DNA of 40,640 nt from Sneathiellales bacterium (lineage in GTDB: Bacteria; Pseudomonadota; Alphaproteobacteria; Sneathiellales; Sneathiellaceae). The stretch's first letter is position 1, and each line of letters starts with the position of its first letter. The notes beneath the pieces are model-generated. The model was not told where the DNA came from. It saw only the letters and a program-made list of their open reading frames with translations, and ran no database searches. Of the stretch, positions 18,293 to 29,107 are shown in pieces. The translations under genes were made by a program, and so were the position numbers. The DNA lies in contig JAKSCD010000129.1 in the NCBI GenBank assembly GCA_022360775.1, forward strand, positions 1 to 40,640. The letters are read 5' to 3'.

Positions 18293-19660
18293 ATGACAAA
18301 TAACTGGCACACATTTTCAGCGCTTACGCTGGGGGAAAAGATAGAACAGGGTGAAATTGATCCTGTTGATCTTACGCAATATTTTCTGGATCGGATCAGA
18401 CAAAAAGACCCGGAAAATGTGATCTATGTCCGGCTGACCGAAGAAAGGGCCATGGGTGAAGCGAAAGCGGCCTCGAAACGGGCAAAGCTGAAACAACGGC
18501 GCAGCCCGCTGGATGGAGTGCCGATTTCATGGAAAGATCTCTTCGATACAGCGGGCGTTGCAACGGAAGCCGGTGCCAAACTGCTCGAAGGACGCGTGCC
18601 GACAAAAGATGCGGAATGCCTGGAACGGGCAACGCGCGCCGGTCTGATCTGTCTTGGTAAAACCAATATGCCCGATGTGGCTTTTTCCGGGCTTGGCAAT
18701 AATGCCTGGACCGGCACAGGCGCCAACCCGTTTGATACGGATAATGTCCGGGTGCCCGGCGGCTCTTCCTCAGGCGCAGCCCTTTCCGTCTATCATGGGC
18801 TTGCCGCAGCCGGGATCGGATCGGATACGGCGGGATCTGTCCGCATTCCGTCAGCCTGGTGCGGGATAACAGGTCTTAAAACCACCCATGGGCTTATCTC
18901 CCTGGAAGGCTCGGTCCCCTTGTCCCCGAGCCAGGATACCGTCGGGCCGCTCACCCGGGATATTGCCGATGCCAATGCGCTTTGCGCCATTTTATCCGGC
19001 AAACCTGCCGCGGATCTGACCGGCGCCTCCCTGAAAGGCGCACGAATCCTGAAAGCGCGGACCGTTTTTAGAGATCTTGTTGATCCGGCCTATCAGGCGA
19101 AAATTGACGACGGGCTTGCCCTTTTGGAAAAAGCCGGTGCGGAAATCATCGAAAAGGATGTTCCTGTCTTTCAGGATATTCTCGAAGCCACTGCCGAGAA
19201 AGGCTCACCCGCCAATATTGAAGGCAATATCCTCTGGGCGGACGGGATCCGGAAAAATCCGGACGGCATGTTCGCTCCCATCGCCCGACGCTTCCTGTCA
19301 GCAGACGATTTCAGGGCCACCGGTATCGTCAGCCTTTATATGACACTTGAACAGTTTCAAAAGCGCTATTTGAAGGAAACAGCCGGTTTTGACCTGGTCG
19401 TTGGCGCCACGGTGCCGGAAAAACCACCACTTCTGCAGCCCCTTTATGAAGATGAGGCGCTTTATTTAAAGGCCGCCATGATGTCCATCAGCCTGACCCG
19501 GCTTGGAAATCTGCTGGGCTTATGTGCAACTTCACTCCCTTGCGGTCTTGCGGAAGGCTTTCCCGTCGGCATGATGCTGATGGCTCCTCCATTTCAGGAA
19601 AACAGGCTTCTCCGGCTCAGTGTTGCCACGGAAAATGCCCTCAGGCCATTAAATGCCTAA
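18293..19660 (+). CDS. Amidase (amidase signature family)
   Basis: PGGSSSGAALSVYHGLAAAGIGSDTAGSVRIPSAWCGITGLKTT amidase signature. Confidence 0.93.
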   Translation: MTNNWHTFSALTLGEKIEQGEIDPVDLTQYFLDRIRQKDPENVIYVRLTEERAMGEAKAASKRAKLKQRRSPLDGVPISWKDLFDTAGVATEAGAKLLEGRVPTKDAECLERATRAGLICLGKTNMPDVAFSGLGNNAWTGTGANPFDTDNVRVPGGSSSGAALSVYHGLAAAGIGSDTAGSVRIPSAWCGITGLKTTHGLISLEGSVPLSPSQDTVGPLTRDIADANALCAILSGKPAADLTGASLKGARILKARTVFRDLVDPAYQAKIDDGLALLEKAGAEIIEKDVPVFQDILEATAEKGSPANIEGNILWADGIRKNPDGMFAPIARRFLSADDFRATGIVSLYMTLEQFQKRYLKETAGFDLVVGATVPEKPPLLQPLYEDEALYLKAAMMSISLTRLGNLLGLCATSLPCGLAEGFPVGMMLMAPPFQENRLLRLSVATENALRPLNA

Positions 19661-19714
19661 ATTTTAATCGCTGATTATTTTTTAGGCATATACAGCCTCC
19701 AAATCCTGCACTCT

Positions 19715-19742
19715 AAACGCCTATTTTTTAGGCGTTTTTTTC
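19715..19742. terminator. Terminator-like hairpin downstream of amidase
   Basis: AACGCCTATTTTTTAGGCGTT then T-run; could also be a regulatory dyad. Confidence 0.6.
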
Positions 19743-19784
19743 TATCTATTTGATTTAATTCAATAAATTATCCGAATAAAAAAC

Positions 19785-19800
19785 TGGCACGGGTTTTGAA
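19785..19800 (+). promoter_or_regulatory. Sigma-54 promoter of glnK-amt
   Basis: TGGCACGGGTTTTGAA matches TGGCAC-N5-TTG(C/A)W spacing. Confidence 0.8.
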
Positions 19801-19853
19801 ATCTCAAGGTGGAGCACAGGGTCTTCCCTGCACCCACAACAGACTTGAGGTGA

Positions 19854-20195
<342 letters not shown>

Positions 20196-20204
20196 GAGGC
20201 AAAA

Positions 20205-21521
20205 ATGCGCAACATACTTACCCGTTTAAAACCTGCCCTCGCAGGTCTGTTTCTCGCAAGCACTCTTCCTGCGGCGGCCCAGGCGGCTGTCGATCCGGAA
20301 ACCGCTTATGTCCTGAACTCTTTTTCCTTTCTGGTGAACGGCGCGCTTGTCATGTGGATGGCCGCTGGATTTGCCATGCTGGAAGCGGGCCTTGTCCGCA
20401 AGAAAAATACAGCAACCATCTGCCTGAAAAATATCGCTCTTTATTCCCTTTCCGGCCTTACCTTCTACCTGGTCGGCTATAACCTGATGTATATGGATGT
20501 GACCGGGCTGATTGGCTCTTTCAGTCCTTTCTGGTGCCCAGATGATGCCGCCGCTCTTGGTGGTACCTTTGACGAGGGCGGATATTCCGCGTCTTCCGAC
20601 TGGTTCTTCCAGATGGTCTTTGTCGCAACAGCGGCCTCCATCGTCTCCGGCGCCCTTGCCGAGCGGATCAAGCTCTGGTCTTTCCTGGCTTTTGTTCTTC
20701 TCCTGACCGCGATTATCTATCCGATCCAGGGCTCCTGGGTATGGGGTGGCGGCTGGCTCGATGCCATGGGCTTCTCCGATTATGCCGGCTCTACCCTTGT
20801 TCACTCAGTTGGTGGCTGGGCAGCCCTAACAGGCGCAATTGTCCTGGGTCCGCGCAAAGGCAAATATGCAAAAGACGGTCGGGTTCAGCCTATTCCTGGC
20901 GCCAATCTGCCGCTGGCCACACTGGGTACCTTCATTCTGTGGCTCGGCTGGTTCGGCTTTAACGGCGGTTCAGTTCTGGCGCTTGGCTCTGCAGCCAGCG
21001 TGATCGAAATGGCCAATGTCTTCGCCAATACCAATATGGCAGCTGTCGGCGGTGTCCTTGCAGCCATGGTCGCAACACAGCTCATTTATAAAAAGGTCGA
21101 TCTGACCATGGCGCTTAACGGTGCGATTGCCGGTCTGGTTTCCATCACTGCAGAACCGGCTGATCCGACCCTCGGTATGGCAGCCCTTATCGGTGCTGTT
21201 GGCGGCATCATTGTCGTGATTGCAGTGCCGCTTCTTGACAAGTTTAAAATCGATGATGTGGTCGGTGCGATTTCAGCCCACCTGTTCGCCGGTATCTGGG
21301 GCACGCTTGCGGTCGCCATTTCCGATGCGGAAGCCAGCGTTCTTGTCCAGGCCACTGGTGTTATCGCGATTGGTGCCTTTGCCCTGGTGCTCAGCGGTAT
21401 CTTCTGGATGATCCTGAAATACACCATTGGTATCCGGGTCAGTGAAGAGGAAGAGGCCGGTGGTCTCGATAAAGCGGAACTAGGACTGGAAGCCTATCCG
21501 GAATTCGGTCCGTCCACCTGA
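20205..21521 (+). CDS. amt: Ammonium transporter Amt, first copy
   Basis: Signal peptide, 11 TM-like helices, STLVHSVGGWAAL and AHLFAGIWGT His motifs; immediately after glnK. Confidence 0.95.
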   Translation: MRNILTRLKPALAGLFLASTLPAAAQAAVDPETAYVLNSFSFLVNGALVMWMAAGFAMLEAGLVRKKNTATICLKNIALYSLSGLTFYLVGYNLMYMDVTGLIGSFSPFWCPDDAAALGGTFDEGGYSASSDWFFQMVFVATAASIVSGALAERIKLWSFLAFVLLLTAIIYPIQGSWVWGGGWLDAMGFSDYAGSTLVHSVGGWAALTGAIVLGPRKGKYAKDGRVQPIPGANLPLATLGTFILWLGWFGFNGGSVLALGSAASVIEMANVFANTNMAAVGGVLAAMVATQLIYKKVDLTMALNGAIAGLVSITAEPADPTLGMAALIGAVGGIIVVIAVPLLDKFKIDDVVGAISAHLFAGIWGTLAVAISDAEASVLVQATGVIAIGAFALVLSGIFWMILKYTIGIRVSEEEEAGGLDKAELGLEAYPEFGPST

Positions 21522-21531
21522 TGATCAGGGG

Positions 21532-21567
21532 AAGGCAGGTCTTTGGGAGACAGGGGGGACCTGCCTT
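21532..21567 (+). terminator. Hairpin after first amt gene
   Basis: 10-bp perfect arms AAGGCAGGTC/GACCTGCCTT with 16-nt loop; no strong T-run. Confidence 0.5.
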
Positions 21568-21576
21568 AATAGGGGA

Positions 21577-21623
21577 CAAATGCCTGAAAAATGATCGGCA
21601 ATTGATTAATTATTAGGCATTTG
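21577..21623. repeat. Inverted repeat upstream of second amt
   Basis: CAAATGCCT (21577-21585) / AGGCATTTG (21615-21623). Confidence 0.65.
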
Positions 21624-21682
21624 CCCCCCATCTCATCGCTTATTTTCAAGGCTTTTGCTTTGAAAATAAGCATTTTTGTATT

Positions 21683-21698
21683 TGGCACAGTCCTTGAT
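21683..21698 (+). promoter_or_regulatory. Sigma-54 promoter of second amt
   Basis: TGGCACAGTCCTTGAT, good match to TGGCAC-N5-TTG(C/A)W. Confidence 0.85.
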
Positions 21699-21741
21699 AG
21701 AGAACCTCGCAAAAAACAATTTTGCAAAAGAGGTTTCAGTG

Positions 21742-22974
21742 ATGGATGCGTCGATTACCGGGACGGACGTCCTGTTTATTCTGCTCGGTGCGATTATGGT
21801 TTTTGCCATGCATGCGGGTTTTGCTTTCCTTGAGGTGGGAACAGTCCGGCGAAAGAACCAGGTCAATGCCCTGGTCAAGATTTTGGTGGATTTCGCGGTT
21901 TCCACGATTTGTTATTTCTTCATCGGATATGCAGTTGCCTATGGGGTGGATTTTCTCGTCTCCGCCCGGGTGCTGACCGGCGAGGTCAGCGCCGAAGGAT
22001 ATTCCTTTGCCAGTAACGGCTATGATCTGGTCAAGTTCTTCTTCCTGCTTACCTTTGCCGCCGCCATTCCCGCCATCATCTCCGGCGGCATTGCCGAGCG
22101 CGCCAAATTCTGGCCGCAACTGGCGGCCACCGCCATCCTGACGGCACTTGCCTATCCGTTTTTCGAAGGCATTATCTGGGGCGGTGCCTTCGGTCTGCAG
22201 GATCAGATCGAAGCGTCCTTCGGGGTTCCCTTCCATGATTTTGCCGGTTCCATCGTCGTCCATGGCGTGGGAGGCTGGATTGCCCTCGGGGCGGTTTTAA
22301 TGCTGGGGGCTCGCATGGGCCGCTATCGCAAGGACGGACGTGTTGTCGGTATTCCGCCGTCCAATATTCCGTTTCTCGCCCTTGGCTCCTGGATCCTCTG
22401 TATCGGCTGGTTCGGCTTTAATGTCATGAGCGCGCAGACCATAGGCAGCGTATCGGGACTTGTCGCCATGAATTCCCTGATGGCCATGATCGGTGGAATT
22501 CTTACCTCCCTTCTGATGGGGCGCAATGATCCCGGCTTTGTTCATAACGGGGCCCTGGCCGGACTGGTGGCGGTCTGCGCAGGATCAGATGTCATGCATC
22601 CCGTTGGCTCGCTCCTTACCGGCGGTGTTGCCGGAGCACTGTTCGTCTACAGCTTTACCCTCTGCCAGAACAAACTGAAAATCGATGATGTGCTGGGGGT
22701 CTGGCCCCTTCATGGGCTTTGTGGTCTCTGGGGCGGAATTGCAGCGGGCATTTTTGGCCTCGAAGCCCTTGGCGGGCTTGGCGGCGTCAGCCTCACCGTC
22801 CAGATCCTCGTCTCCCTTCTCGGCTGTGCCTACGCCCTCGGGATCGGGCTCGTGGTCTACGGCCTTCTCAGGAAAACGGTGGGCATTCGTCTGGATGAAC
22901 AAGCTGAATTTGACGGGGCTGATCTCAGCATTCACAAGATCGGTGCCTATCCTGAAGAGGATGTCCGCTACTAA
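21742..22974 (+). CDS. Ammonium transporter Amt, second copy
   Basis: SIVVHGVGGWIALGAV and PLHGLCGLWGG His motifs; ORF-track start at 21676 overlaps the sigma-54 promoter, so ATG 21742 preferred. Confidence 0.93.
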   Translation: MDASITGTDVLFILLGAIMVFAMHAGFAFLEVGTVRRKNQVNALVKILVDFAVSTICYFFIGYAVAYGVDFLVSARVLTGEVSAEGYSFASNGYDLVKFFFLLTFAAAIPAIISGGIAERAKFWPQLAATAILTALAYPFFEGIIWGGAFGLQDQIEASFGVPFHDFAGSIVVHGVGGWIALGAVLMLGARMGRYRKDGRVVGIPPSNIPFLALGSWILCIGWFGFNVMSAQTIGSVSGLVAMNSLMAMIGGILTSLLMGRNDPGFVHNGALAGLVAVCAGSDVMHPVGSLLTGGVAGALFVYSFTLCQNKLKIDDVLGVWPLHGLCGLWGGIAAGIFGLEALGGLGGVSLTVQILVSLLGCAYALGIGLVVYGLLRKTVGIRLDEQAEFDGADLSIHKIGAYPEEDVRY

Positions 22975-23000
22975 CCTATAAGTTGAAAGCGGCATTTCCG

Positions 23001-23043
23001 GCGTCAGAAGGACTTCCTTCCCCTCCTTCTGGCGCTCTTTTTA
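23001..23043 (+). terminator. Rho-independent terminator after second amt
   Basis: GCGTCAGAAGGA ... TCCTTCTGGCGC followed by CTTTTT. Confidence 0.8.
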
Positions 23044-23293
23044 TGAAGATTAGGTTAAGAAATATCACTTTTGTGTTACTTTGAACTAAAACAATTTCAC
23101 CATATACATCAATAGTAGTATAAACTAATACTGAACAAAAGAAGAACATTGTATAAAAACTAGGCAAAACCGAGAAAAAAAACACTCGTTTTTAGATATA
23201 GGGAGAAAGCCCCTTGTGTCTTTTCGCGCATTTCACTAGTTTTGTTTTTGTTTTGTACTCACTCCTCTCCTGTTCTTTTTAGACGGCACGGCC

Positions 23294-24484
23294 ATGAATT
23301 CAGACCTCGATTTGCTTCGTCCCTCTCCTTTTGTCGCCTTGAGAACCCTGTTGGAGCCGCTGACCCCGAACCCGGCGTTCAAACCACTGACACTGACCAT
23401 TGGCGAGCCACAAAATCAACCACCGCAATTCATGAAAAACGTCCTGAAGGAACAGGATAATCTTTATGAAAAATACCCGCCAAACACCGGAACGGAGGAA
23501 TTGAGAGAAGCCATCACCAGCTGGCTCGCTCGCCGCTATTCCCTTCCCGAAGGCATGGTGGATGCCGATCGTCATATCACACCGGTCAACGGCACCAAGG
23601 AAGCCCTGTATATGCTGGCCCAGCTGCTCACGGACCGGCAGCATACGGATAAGGAAAAACCGGCGATCCTGCTCCCCAATCCCTATTATCATGTCTATTA
23701 TGCCGCGGCCGTCATGGCAGGGGCTGAACCCGTCCTTCTTCACGCTACCAAAGAAACGAATTTCATGCCGGACCTTGAGACGCTGGATGAGGCGCTTCTT
23801 GAGCGAACCACGGCCTTTTATCTTTGCAATCCTTCCAATCCTCAAGGGACCGCCGCCGACGAGGCCTATCTTGAAAAGGCTCTTTTCCTTTCAAGGGCCC
23901 ATAACTTCACCCTTGTGGTCGATGAATGCTATACGGAGATTTATGATCAGGAACCGCCTGTCGGCATTCTCGAAATCCTGAAAGCGCGCGGAGAAGGCCT
24001 TGACGGTGTCATGAGCTTTCACTCCCTGTCAAAGAGATCAAGCGCGGCGGGCCTGCGATCTGGCTTTATTGTCGGCGATCCGGCACTCACCAAAGCCTTT
24101 CTCAATCTTCGCAATTTTGCCGGCGCCGCTTCTCCCCTGCCTGTATGCGCCGCTGCGGCTGCCCTTTGGCAGGAGGATGAACATGTTGCCGCAAATCGGT
24201 CACGCTATCGGCGCAATATTGACATCGCCGAAAAATACCTTGGAGGACGGTTTGATTTTTACAGACCGCCGGGGGGCTTTTTTCTCTGGCTCAATGTCGA
24301 GGATGGTGTGACGGCCGCAAAAAAACTCTGGTCTGAGGCGGCAGTACGGGTCATTCCGGGTGAATATTTGAGCGTGACCGATGAAAAGGGATTTAATCCG
24401 GGCAAGCCCTATATCCGCGTTGCACTGGTGCATGATCCAGAAATCATGGAAGAGGCTTTATCCCGGCTGGCCAATGTTCTATAG
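23294..24484 (+). CDS. Class I/II PLP-dependent aminotransferase (possibly succinyldiaminopimelate aminotransferase-type)
   Basis: NPYYHVYYAAAVMAGAEPV, CNPSNPQGTAAD, SFHSLSKRSSAAGLRSGF (PLP-Lys motif). Confidence 0.92.
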   Translation: MNSDLDLLRPSPFVALRTLLEPLTPNPAFKPLTLTIGEPQNQPPQFMKNVLKEQDNLYEKYPPNTGTEELREAITSWLARRYSLPEGMVDADRHITPVNGTKEALYMLAQLLTDRQHTDKEKPAILLPNPYYHVYYAAAVMAGAEPVLLHATKETNFMPDLETLDEALLERTTAFYLCNPSNPQGTAADEAYLEKALFLSRAHNFTLVVDECYTEIYDQEPPVGILEILKARGEGLDGVMSFHSLSKRSSAAGLRSGFIVGDPALTKAFLNLRNFAGAASPLPVCAAAAALWQEDEHVAANRSRYRRNIDIAEKYLGGRFDFYRPPGGFFLWLNVEDGVTAAKKLWSEAAVRVIPGEYLSVTDEKGFNPGKPYIRVALVHDPEIMEEALSRLANVL

Positions 24485-24492
24485 AAGTACTT

Positions 24493-26895
24493 ATGAATTT
24501 TAAAGGTTCCGGATCCAAATCAATTTCCCTTCTGCCAAGCGGGAGTACAGATTTTCTGTATCGCCGGGCGGTCGAGCTGTTAGGTGTTTCACTTCTTGTC
24601 CTTGCGGTCCTCGGGGCGGTGATGCTGCTCACCTATTCACCGCTTGATCCCAATTTCAATCACGCCACCAGTGCAGAGCCGGAAAACCTTCTGGGCACCG
24701 TCGGGGCCTATGGCGCGGATCTGTTGCTTCAAACCATCGGGCTTGGCAGCGTTCTGCTTCTTCTGGGGCTTGTCGCCTGGGCCTGGCGGGTCACCTCACA
24801 CAAGGGATTAAAATGGGGTTGGGTCCATGTTGCCCTGTTACCCTTCGGTATTTCTGTAACCGCTGGCGCATTATCCAGCCTTCCGCTCGCTGAAAGCTGG
24901 GCCCTCAATGCCGGCTTTGGCGGGATTGTCGGCGATGTAATCTTTAACGGCCTGGTTCTTCTGGGGACTAAAACCGGCCTTCAGATACCCGATTTCCTGA
25001 TCGCCCTTCTGCTGCTGATCCTTGGCGGCACCCTTCTTGTTCTTGCCTATGCCCTGCCCCTCGCTGAATGGCTTGGAATGGGACGCTCTGTTGTTGCAGG
25101 CGGGAAGAAACTGGCCAGCCTCTCCGGCTATTTGAAAGGTCTGAAGTTTAAAGCTGTTTCTGCTGATGACGAGGAAGAAGAGGCCATGCTGCTCGGCAGC
25201 GCGCCGCAAGCCGAGGAAAAACCAAAAGCCAGAGTCAGGAAGAAAAAGGCAGTCCTGAAAGCGGAGAAAGAAGACCGGGTCAACGAGCCTAAAATCGAAA
25301 CGCAGCGAAAAGAGGTCAAGGCCAGCAAGCGGGTTGCAGCCGAAAAACAGACGGCGCTTGATCTGGGACCTTCCGATATTTACCAGCTTCCGCCGCTTAG
25401 CCTCCTGGCCCTGCCCGATGGCAAACTGGTGAATAAGCCGTTAAGCGAGGAATCCCTGCAAAATAACGCCCGCCTTCTGGAAGGTGTTCTGGATGATTAT
25501 GGTATCAAGGGGGAAATCAGCCGGGTAAGGCCAGGACCCGTGGTCACCCTTTATGAGCTGGAACCTGCGCCGGGCCTCAAAAGCTCCCGCGTAATCGGCC
25601 TTGCGGATGATATTGCCCGTTCAATGAGTGCCATTTCTACCCGTATCGCTGTCATCCCGGGCCGAAATGCTATCGGCATCGAACTGCCCAACCAGCGCCG
25701 GGAAACGGTCCTCCTGAGGGAACTTCTTTCGACCGCGACTTATGAAAGCACCAATTCCAAACTCACCCTTGCATTGGGTAAGGATATTGGCGGTGATCCG
25801 GTGGTTGCGGATCTCGCACGCATGCCGCATCTTCTGATTGCCGGTACAACAGGCTCCGGTAAATCGGTTGCTGTCAACACCATGATCCTCAGCCTTCTTT
25901 ACCGCCTGCCACCGGAAGAATGCCGCTTTATCATGATCGACCCGAAAATGCTGGAACTTTCGGTCTATGACGGTATTCCGCATCTTCTCGCCCCTGTGGT
26001 AACCGAGCCGGGCAAGGCTGTGGTTGCCCTTAAATGGGCTGTGAAAGAGATGGAGAACCGCTATCGCAAGATGGCCGAGCTCGGGGTTAGGAATGTTGAC
26101 GGGTATAACCAGCGCATCCGTGAAGCCAAGAAACGCGGTGAGGAACTGAAACGCACCGTACAGACCGGATTTGATGCCACAACCGGGGAACCGGTTTTTG
26201 AAGAACGGGTTCTGGATACGGATCCGCTTCCTATGATCGTGATCATCGTTGACGAAATGGCAGATCTGATGATGGTTGCCGGCAAGGATATCGAAGCCGC
26301 TGTCCAGCGTCTGGCCCAGATGGCTCGTGCAGCGGGACTTCATGTGATCATGGCAACCCAGCGTCCGTCTGTCGACGTGATCACCGGTACCATCAAGGCC
26401 AATTTCCCGACACGGATCAGCTTCCAGGTCACCTCGAAAATTGACAGCCGCACCGTTCTTGGCGAGCAGGGCGCCGAACAGCTTCTGGGTCAGGGTGATA
26501 TGCTCTACATGCCAGGGGCCGGCCGGGTCCAGCGTGTTCATGGTCCGTTTGTCTCGGACGAGGAAGTGGAAGAGGTCGTCAAATTCCTCAAGTCCCAGGG
26601 TCAGCCAAACTATATGGATGAGGTCACCGAGGAGCAGGAGCCGGAATTTGATGGCATGTCCGGAAATGGCTCAAGCAGCGGAGCTGAATCTGATGCCCTT
26701 TATGACCGGGCCGTTGAACTGGTCTGCCGCGAAAGAAAGGCATCGACAAGTTTTGTACAGCGTCATTTGCAAATCGGCTATAACCGGGCAGCGCGGATCA
26801 TTGACCAGATGGAAAAGGAAGGGGTCATCAGCTCTGCCAATCATGTAGGAAAGCGTGAAGTCCTCGCCAGGGATATTGAAGATCGCTTCACCTGA
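24493..26895 (+). CDS. ftsK: DNA translocase FtsK
   Basis: 800 aa; N-terminal TM helices, Walker A AGTTGSGKSVAVN, IIVDEMADLMM, C-terminal gamma winged-helix. Confidence 0.96.
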   Translation: MNFKGSGSKSISLLPSGSTDFLYRRAVELLGVSLLVLAVLGAVMLLTYSPLDPNFNHATSAEPENLLGTVGAYGADLLLQTIGLGSVLLLLGLVAWAWRVTSHKGLKWGWVHVALLPFGISVTAGALSSLPLAESWALNAGFGGIVGDVIFNGLVLLGTKTGLQIPDFLIALLLLILGGTLLVLAYALPLAEWLGMGRSVVAGGKKLASLSGYLKGLKFKAVSADDEEEEAMLLGSAPQAEEKPKARVRKKKAVLKAEKEDRVNEPKIETQRKEVKASKRVAAEKQTALDLGPSDIYQLPPLSLLALPDGKLVNKPLSEESLQNNARLLEGVLDDYGIKGEISRVRPGPVVTLYELEPAPGLKSSRVIGLADDIARSMSAISTRIAVIPGRNAIGIELPNQRRETVLLRELLSTATYESTNSKLTLALGKDIGGDPVVADLARMPHLLIAGTTGSGKSVAVNTMILSLLYRLPPEECRFIMIDPKMLELSVYDGIPHLLAPVVTEPGKAVVALKWAVKEMENRYRKMAELGVRNVDGYNQRIREAKKRGEELKRTVQTGFDATTGEPVFEERVLDTDPLPMIVIIVDEMADLMMVAGKDIEAAVQRLAQMARAAGLHVIMATQRPSVDVITGTIKANFPTRISFQVTSKIDSRTVLGEQGAEQLLGQGDMLYMPGAGRVQRVHGPFVSDEEVEEVVKFLKSQGQPNYMDEVTEEQEPEFDGMSGNGSSSGAESDALYDRAVELVCRERKASTSFVQRHLQIGYNRAARIIDQMEKEGVISSANHVGKREVLARDIEDRFT

Positions 26896-27001
26896 TCGTG
26901 TTTTGGCTAGGCTCCTTTCTTCCTTTTGCCCTTTTCGGCTGGTAAGGAGTGCATAAATATCTAAATGTGCTTTTGAACAATCGTTTTTGACAGGAACCTG
27001 G

Positions 27002-27619
27002 ATGGCGTTTCGATTTTCTTATACAGCAGTCCTTTTCATGCTGCTTCTGACCACTGCCCTTTCCGAGGCGACAGCCAGGCAGCTCACCACAAGCGAAAAG
27101 CTCGAGGTGGCACGGGCGGAAACCTACCTTAATCAGATCAAGTCCATGAAAGCCCGCTTCCTGCAGGTCAATGCTGAAGGACAAATCGCCGAGGGTGAAG
27201 TTTCCATGCGCCGCCCCGGCCGGATGCGCTTTGAATATGAACCTCCGGCCCAGATCCTTGTCATTGCGGACGGAACCTGGCTCATTTTACATGACAAGGA
27301 ACTGGAAGAAACCAACCGGCTTCCGCTTTATTCCACTCCGATCAGTGTTCTTTTAAAAGAAAAAGTGGCACTTTCCGGTGATGTTACGGTTATTTCAGTC
27401 GAACAGGACCCCGGGGTGACCCGGCTGAACATCATTGATACGGACGAGCCCGAAGAAGGGGGCATTACCCTCGTCTTTGAAACAAAACCCTATCAGCTCC
27501 GCAAATGGCTGGTCACCGATCCACAAGGAAATGTCACAAGTGTCTCCTTAAGTAATGTTGAACGCGGCGTTAAGTTCAACCCGGAGATTTTCACATTTTC
27601 AGACTATGATTACGATTAA
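27002..27619 (+). CDS. lolA: LolA-like outer-membrane lipoprotein carrier protein
   Basis: Signal peptide; YLNQIKSMKARFLQVNAEGQIAEGEVSMRRPGRMRFEYEPP. Confidence 0.88.
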   Translation: MAFRFSYTAVLFMLLLTTALSEATARQLTTSEKLEVARAETYLNQIKSMKARFLQVNAEGQIAEGEVSMRRPGRMRFEYEPPAQILVIADGTWLILHDKELEETNRLPLYSTPISVLLKEKVALSGDVTVISVEQDPGVTRLNIIDTDEPEEGGITLVFETKPYQLRKWLVTDPQGNVTSVSLSNVERGVKFNPEIFTFSDYDYD

Positions 27620-27681
27620 CAGAGGCGTCGGGGCCGGGAATTTATCCTTAAAAACCCCCGATTTTCCAGACAGGTAAAGGT

Positions 27682-28278
27682 ATGAGTTACGAAGAAGACG
27701 AATTTGACGAGGAAGAGCTGGATATTGAGGAATATCCGACCCTTCGCTCTGTTGTTCGTTTCAATAAATTGCTGAGCTCTGTACACTGGTTTCAGGATCT
27801 TGGAGAACCTCTTGATAAGGAAAGCCAGGAAACTGCCCGCTATTTCGCGGACGCTCTCGGATTTCCGGATGCCTATGTCGCACTCATCGGGGATTGGGAG
27901 GAAGCGGCTTATGCCGCTGCCAATCCTGACTGGAACACAGAGGGCTGGGAAGCAGAAGAACAGCTTATGGCAACCCTGACCAACCAGGCCCTGGACCTGA
28001 TGAGTGAAGAGGATCTGGGTCTCGCCCTTACCCATGTGGCCGCAACAGCGTCCCCGCTTATTGACGAGGTTGTAGAAGCTCTCGCCGATGAATATGGCCT
28101 TGCGGATCAGGCCTTTCTTAACGCAGCCAAAGGTGCTGCCCTTCAGGCCTGCCACCAGTCTGCCCTGGTCCTTGCGGCAGGTGAAGAAGATACTCACCCC
28201 TTTGCCCTGAAATACCGTTTATTTGAGCTGGGTCGCTGGCCCATTGGTATTACAGGAAACAGTTTCAATATATTTTAA
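27682..28278 (+). CDS. Acidic hypothetical protein
   Basis: 198 aa; N-terminus MSYEEDEFDEEELDIEEYP; no signal peptide; between lolA and xth. Confidence 0.75.
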   Translation: MSYEEDEFDEEELDIEEYPTLRSVVRFNKLLSSVHWFQDLGEPLDKESQETARYFADALGFPDAYVALIGDWEEAAYAAANPDWNTEGWEAEEQLMATLTNQALDLMSEEDLGLALTHVAATASPLIDEVVEALADEYGLADQAFLNAAKGAALQACHQSALVLAAGEEDTHPFALKYRLFELGRWPIGITGNSFNIF

Positions 28279-28303
28279 CCCATAACGGAACCGGAATAAA
28301 AAT

Positions 28304-29101
28304 ATGCGCCTTGTGACCTGGAATATAAACTCGGTTCGTGCTCGCCTTGCCCATGCCGACCACCTGATCGAAAAACACAATCCTGATGTAATCTGTCTGC
28401 AGGAAACAAAGGTTACGGATAACGAATTTCCTCTAAAATCCTTTATAAAACAAGGATTTGAGCATTTTGAAATTTCAGGACAGAAAAGCTATAACGGTGT
28501 TGCCATCTTCTCCCGTACACCGATTGAGAAGATCGAGGCACCGCTATGGTGCAAAAAAGACGATAAACGGCATCTTGCTGTCAAGCTGGCGGACGGAACA
28601 ATTGTTCATAACTTTTATGTCCCGGCAGGCGGTGATGTTCCGGATCCGGAACAGAATGATAAATTTGCTCATAAACTGACGTTCATGAAAGAGATGAAAG
28701 ACTGGTTTGCCGCCCAGAAATCTGAAAACAAAGGTATGATCCTGGTTGGTGATCTGAATGTCGCCCCTCTTGAAAATGATGTCTGGAGCCACAAACAACT
28801 GCTGAAAATCGTGTCTCACACGCCCATTGAGGTCGATCACCTGAATGATGTCATGGCGTCTCATGACTGGATTGACATGATGCGCCACATTATTCCGGAA
28901 CCGGAACGTCTATACAGCTGGTGGAGCTATAGGGCGCGTGACTGGAAAAAATCCAATAAGGGCCGCCGGCTCGATCATGTCTGGGTGACACCGGCTCTCA
29001 AGGACAGCATGAAGGACATGTTTGTGGATCTCGATATTCGGGATCTTGAAAAACCCTCTGATCACGCGCCGGTCATTGCTGATTTTAACCTCGCCCTCTG
29101 A
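28304..29101 (+). CDS. xth: Exodeoxyribonuclease III
   Basis: MRLVTWNINSVRARLAH, DVICLQETKV, LVGDLNVAP, SDHAPVIADF. Confidence 0.95.
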   Translation: MRLVTWNINSVRARLAHADHLIEKHNPDVICLQETKVTDNEFPLKSFIKQGFEHFEISGQKSYNGVAIFSRTPIEKIEAPLWCKKDDKRHLAVKLADGTIVHNFYVPAGGDVPDPEQNDKFAHKLTFMKEMKDWFAAQKSENKGMILVGDLNVAPLENDVWSHKQLLKIVSHTPIEVDHLNDVMASHDWIDMMRHIIPEPERLYSWWSYRARDWKKSNKGRRLDHVWVTPALKDSMKDMFVDLDIRDLEKPSDHAPVIADFNLAL

Positions 29102-29107
29102 TCCCTT

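Noticed and set aside
21676-21741. Upstream TTG start for the second amt gene
   Set aside because: The extension would overlap the sigma-54 -24/-12 element; Amt homology begins at MDASITGTDVLF.
25621-26541. 306-aa minus-strand ORF inside ftsK
   Set aside because: Antisense to strongly recognisable FtsK motor sequence; composition is typical of a shadow ORF, with no domain or RBS support.
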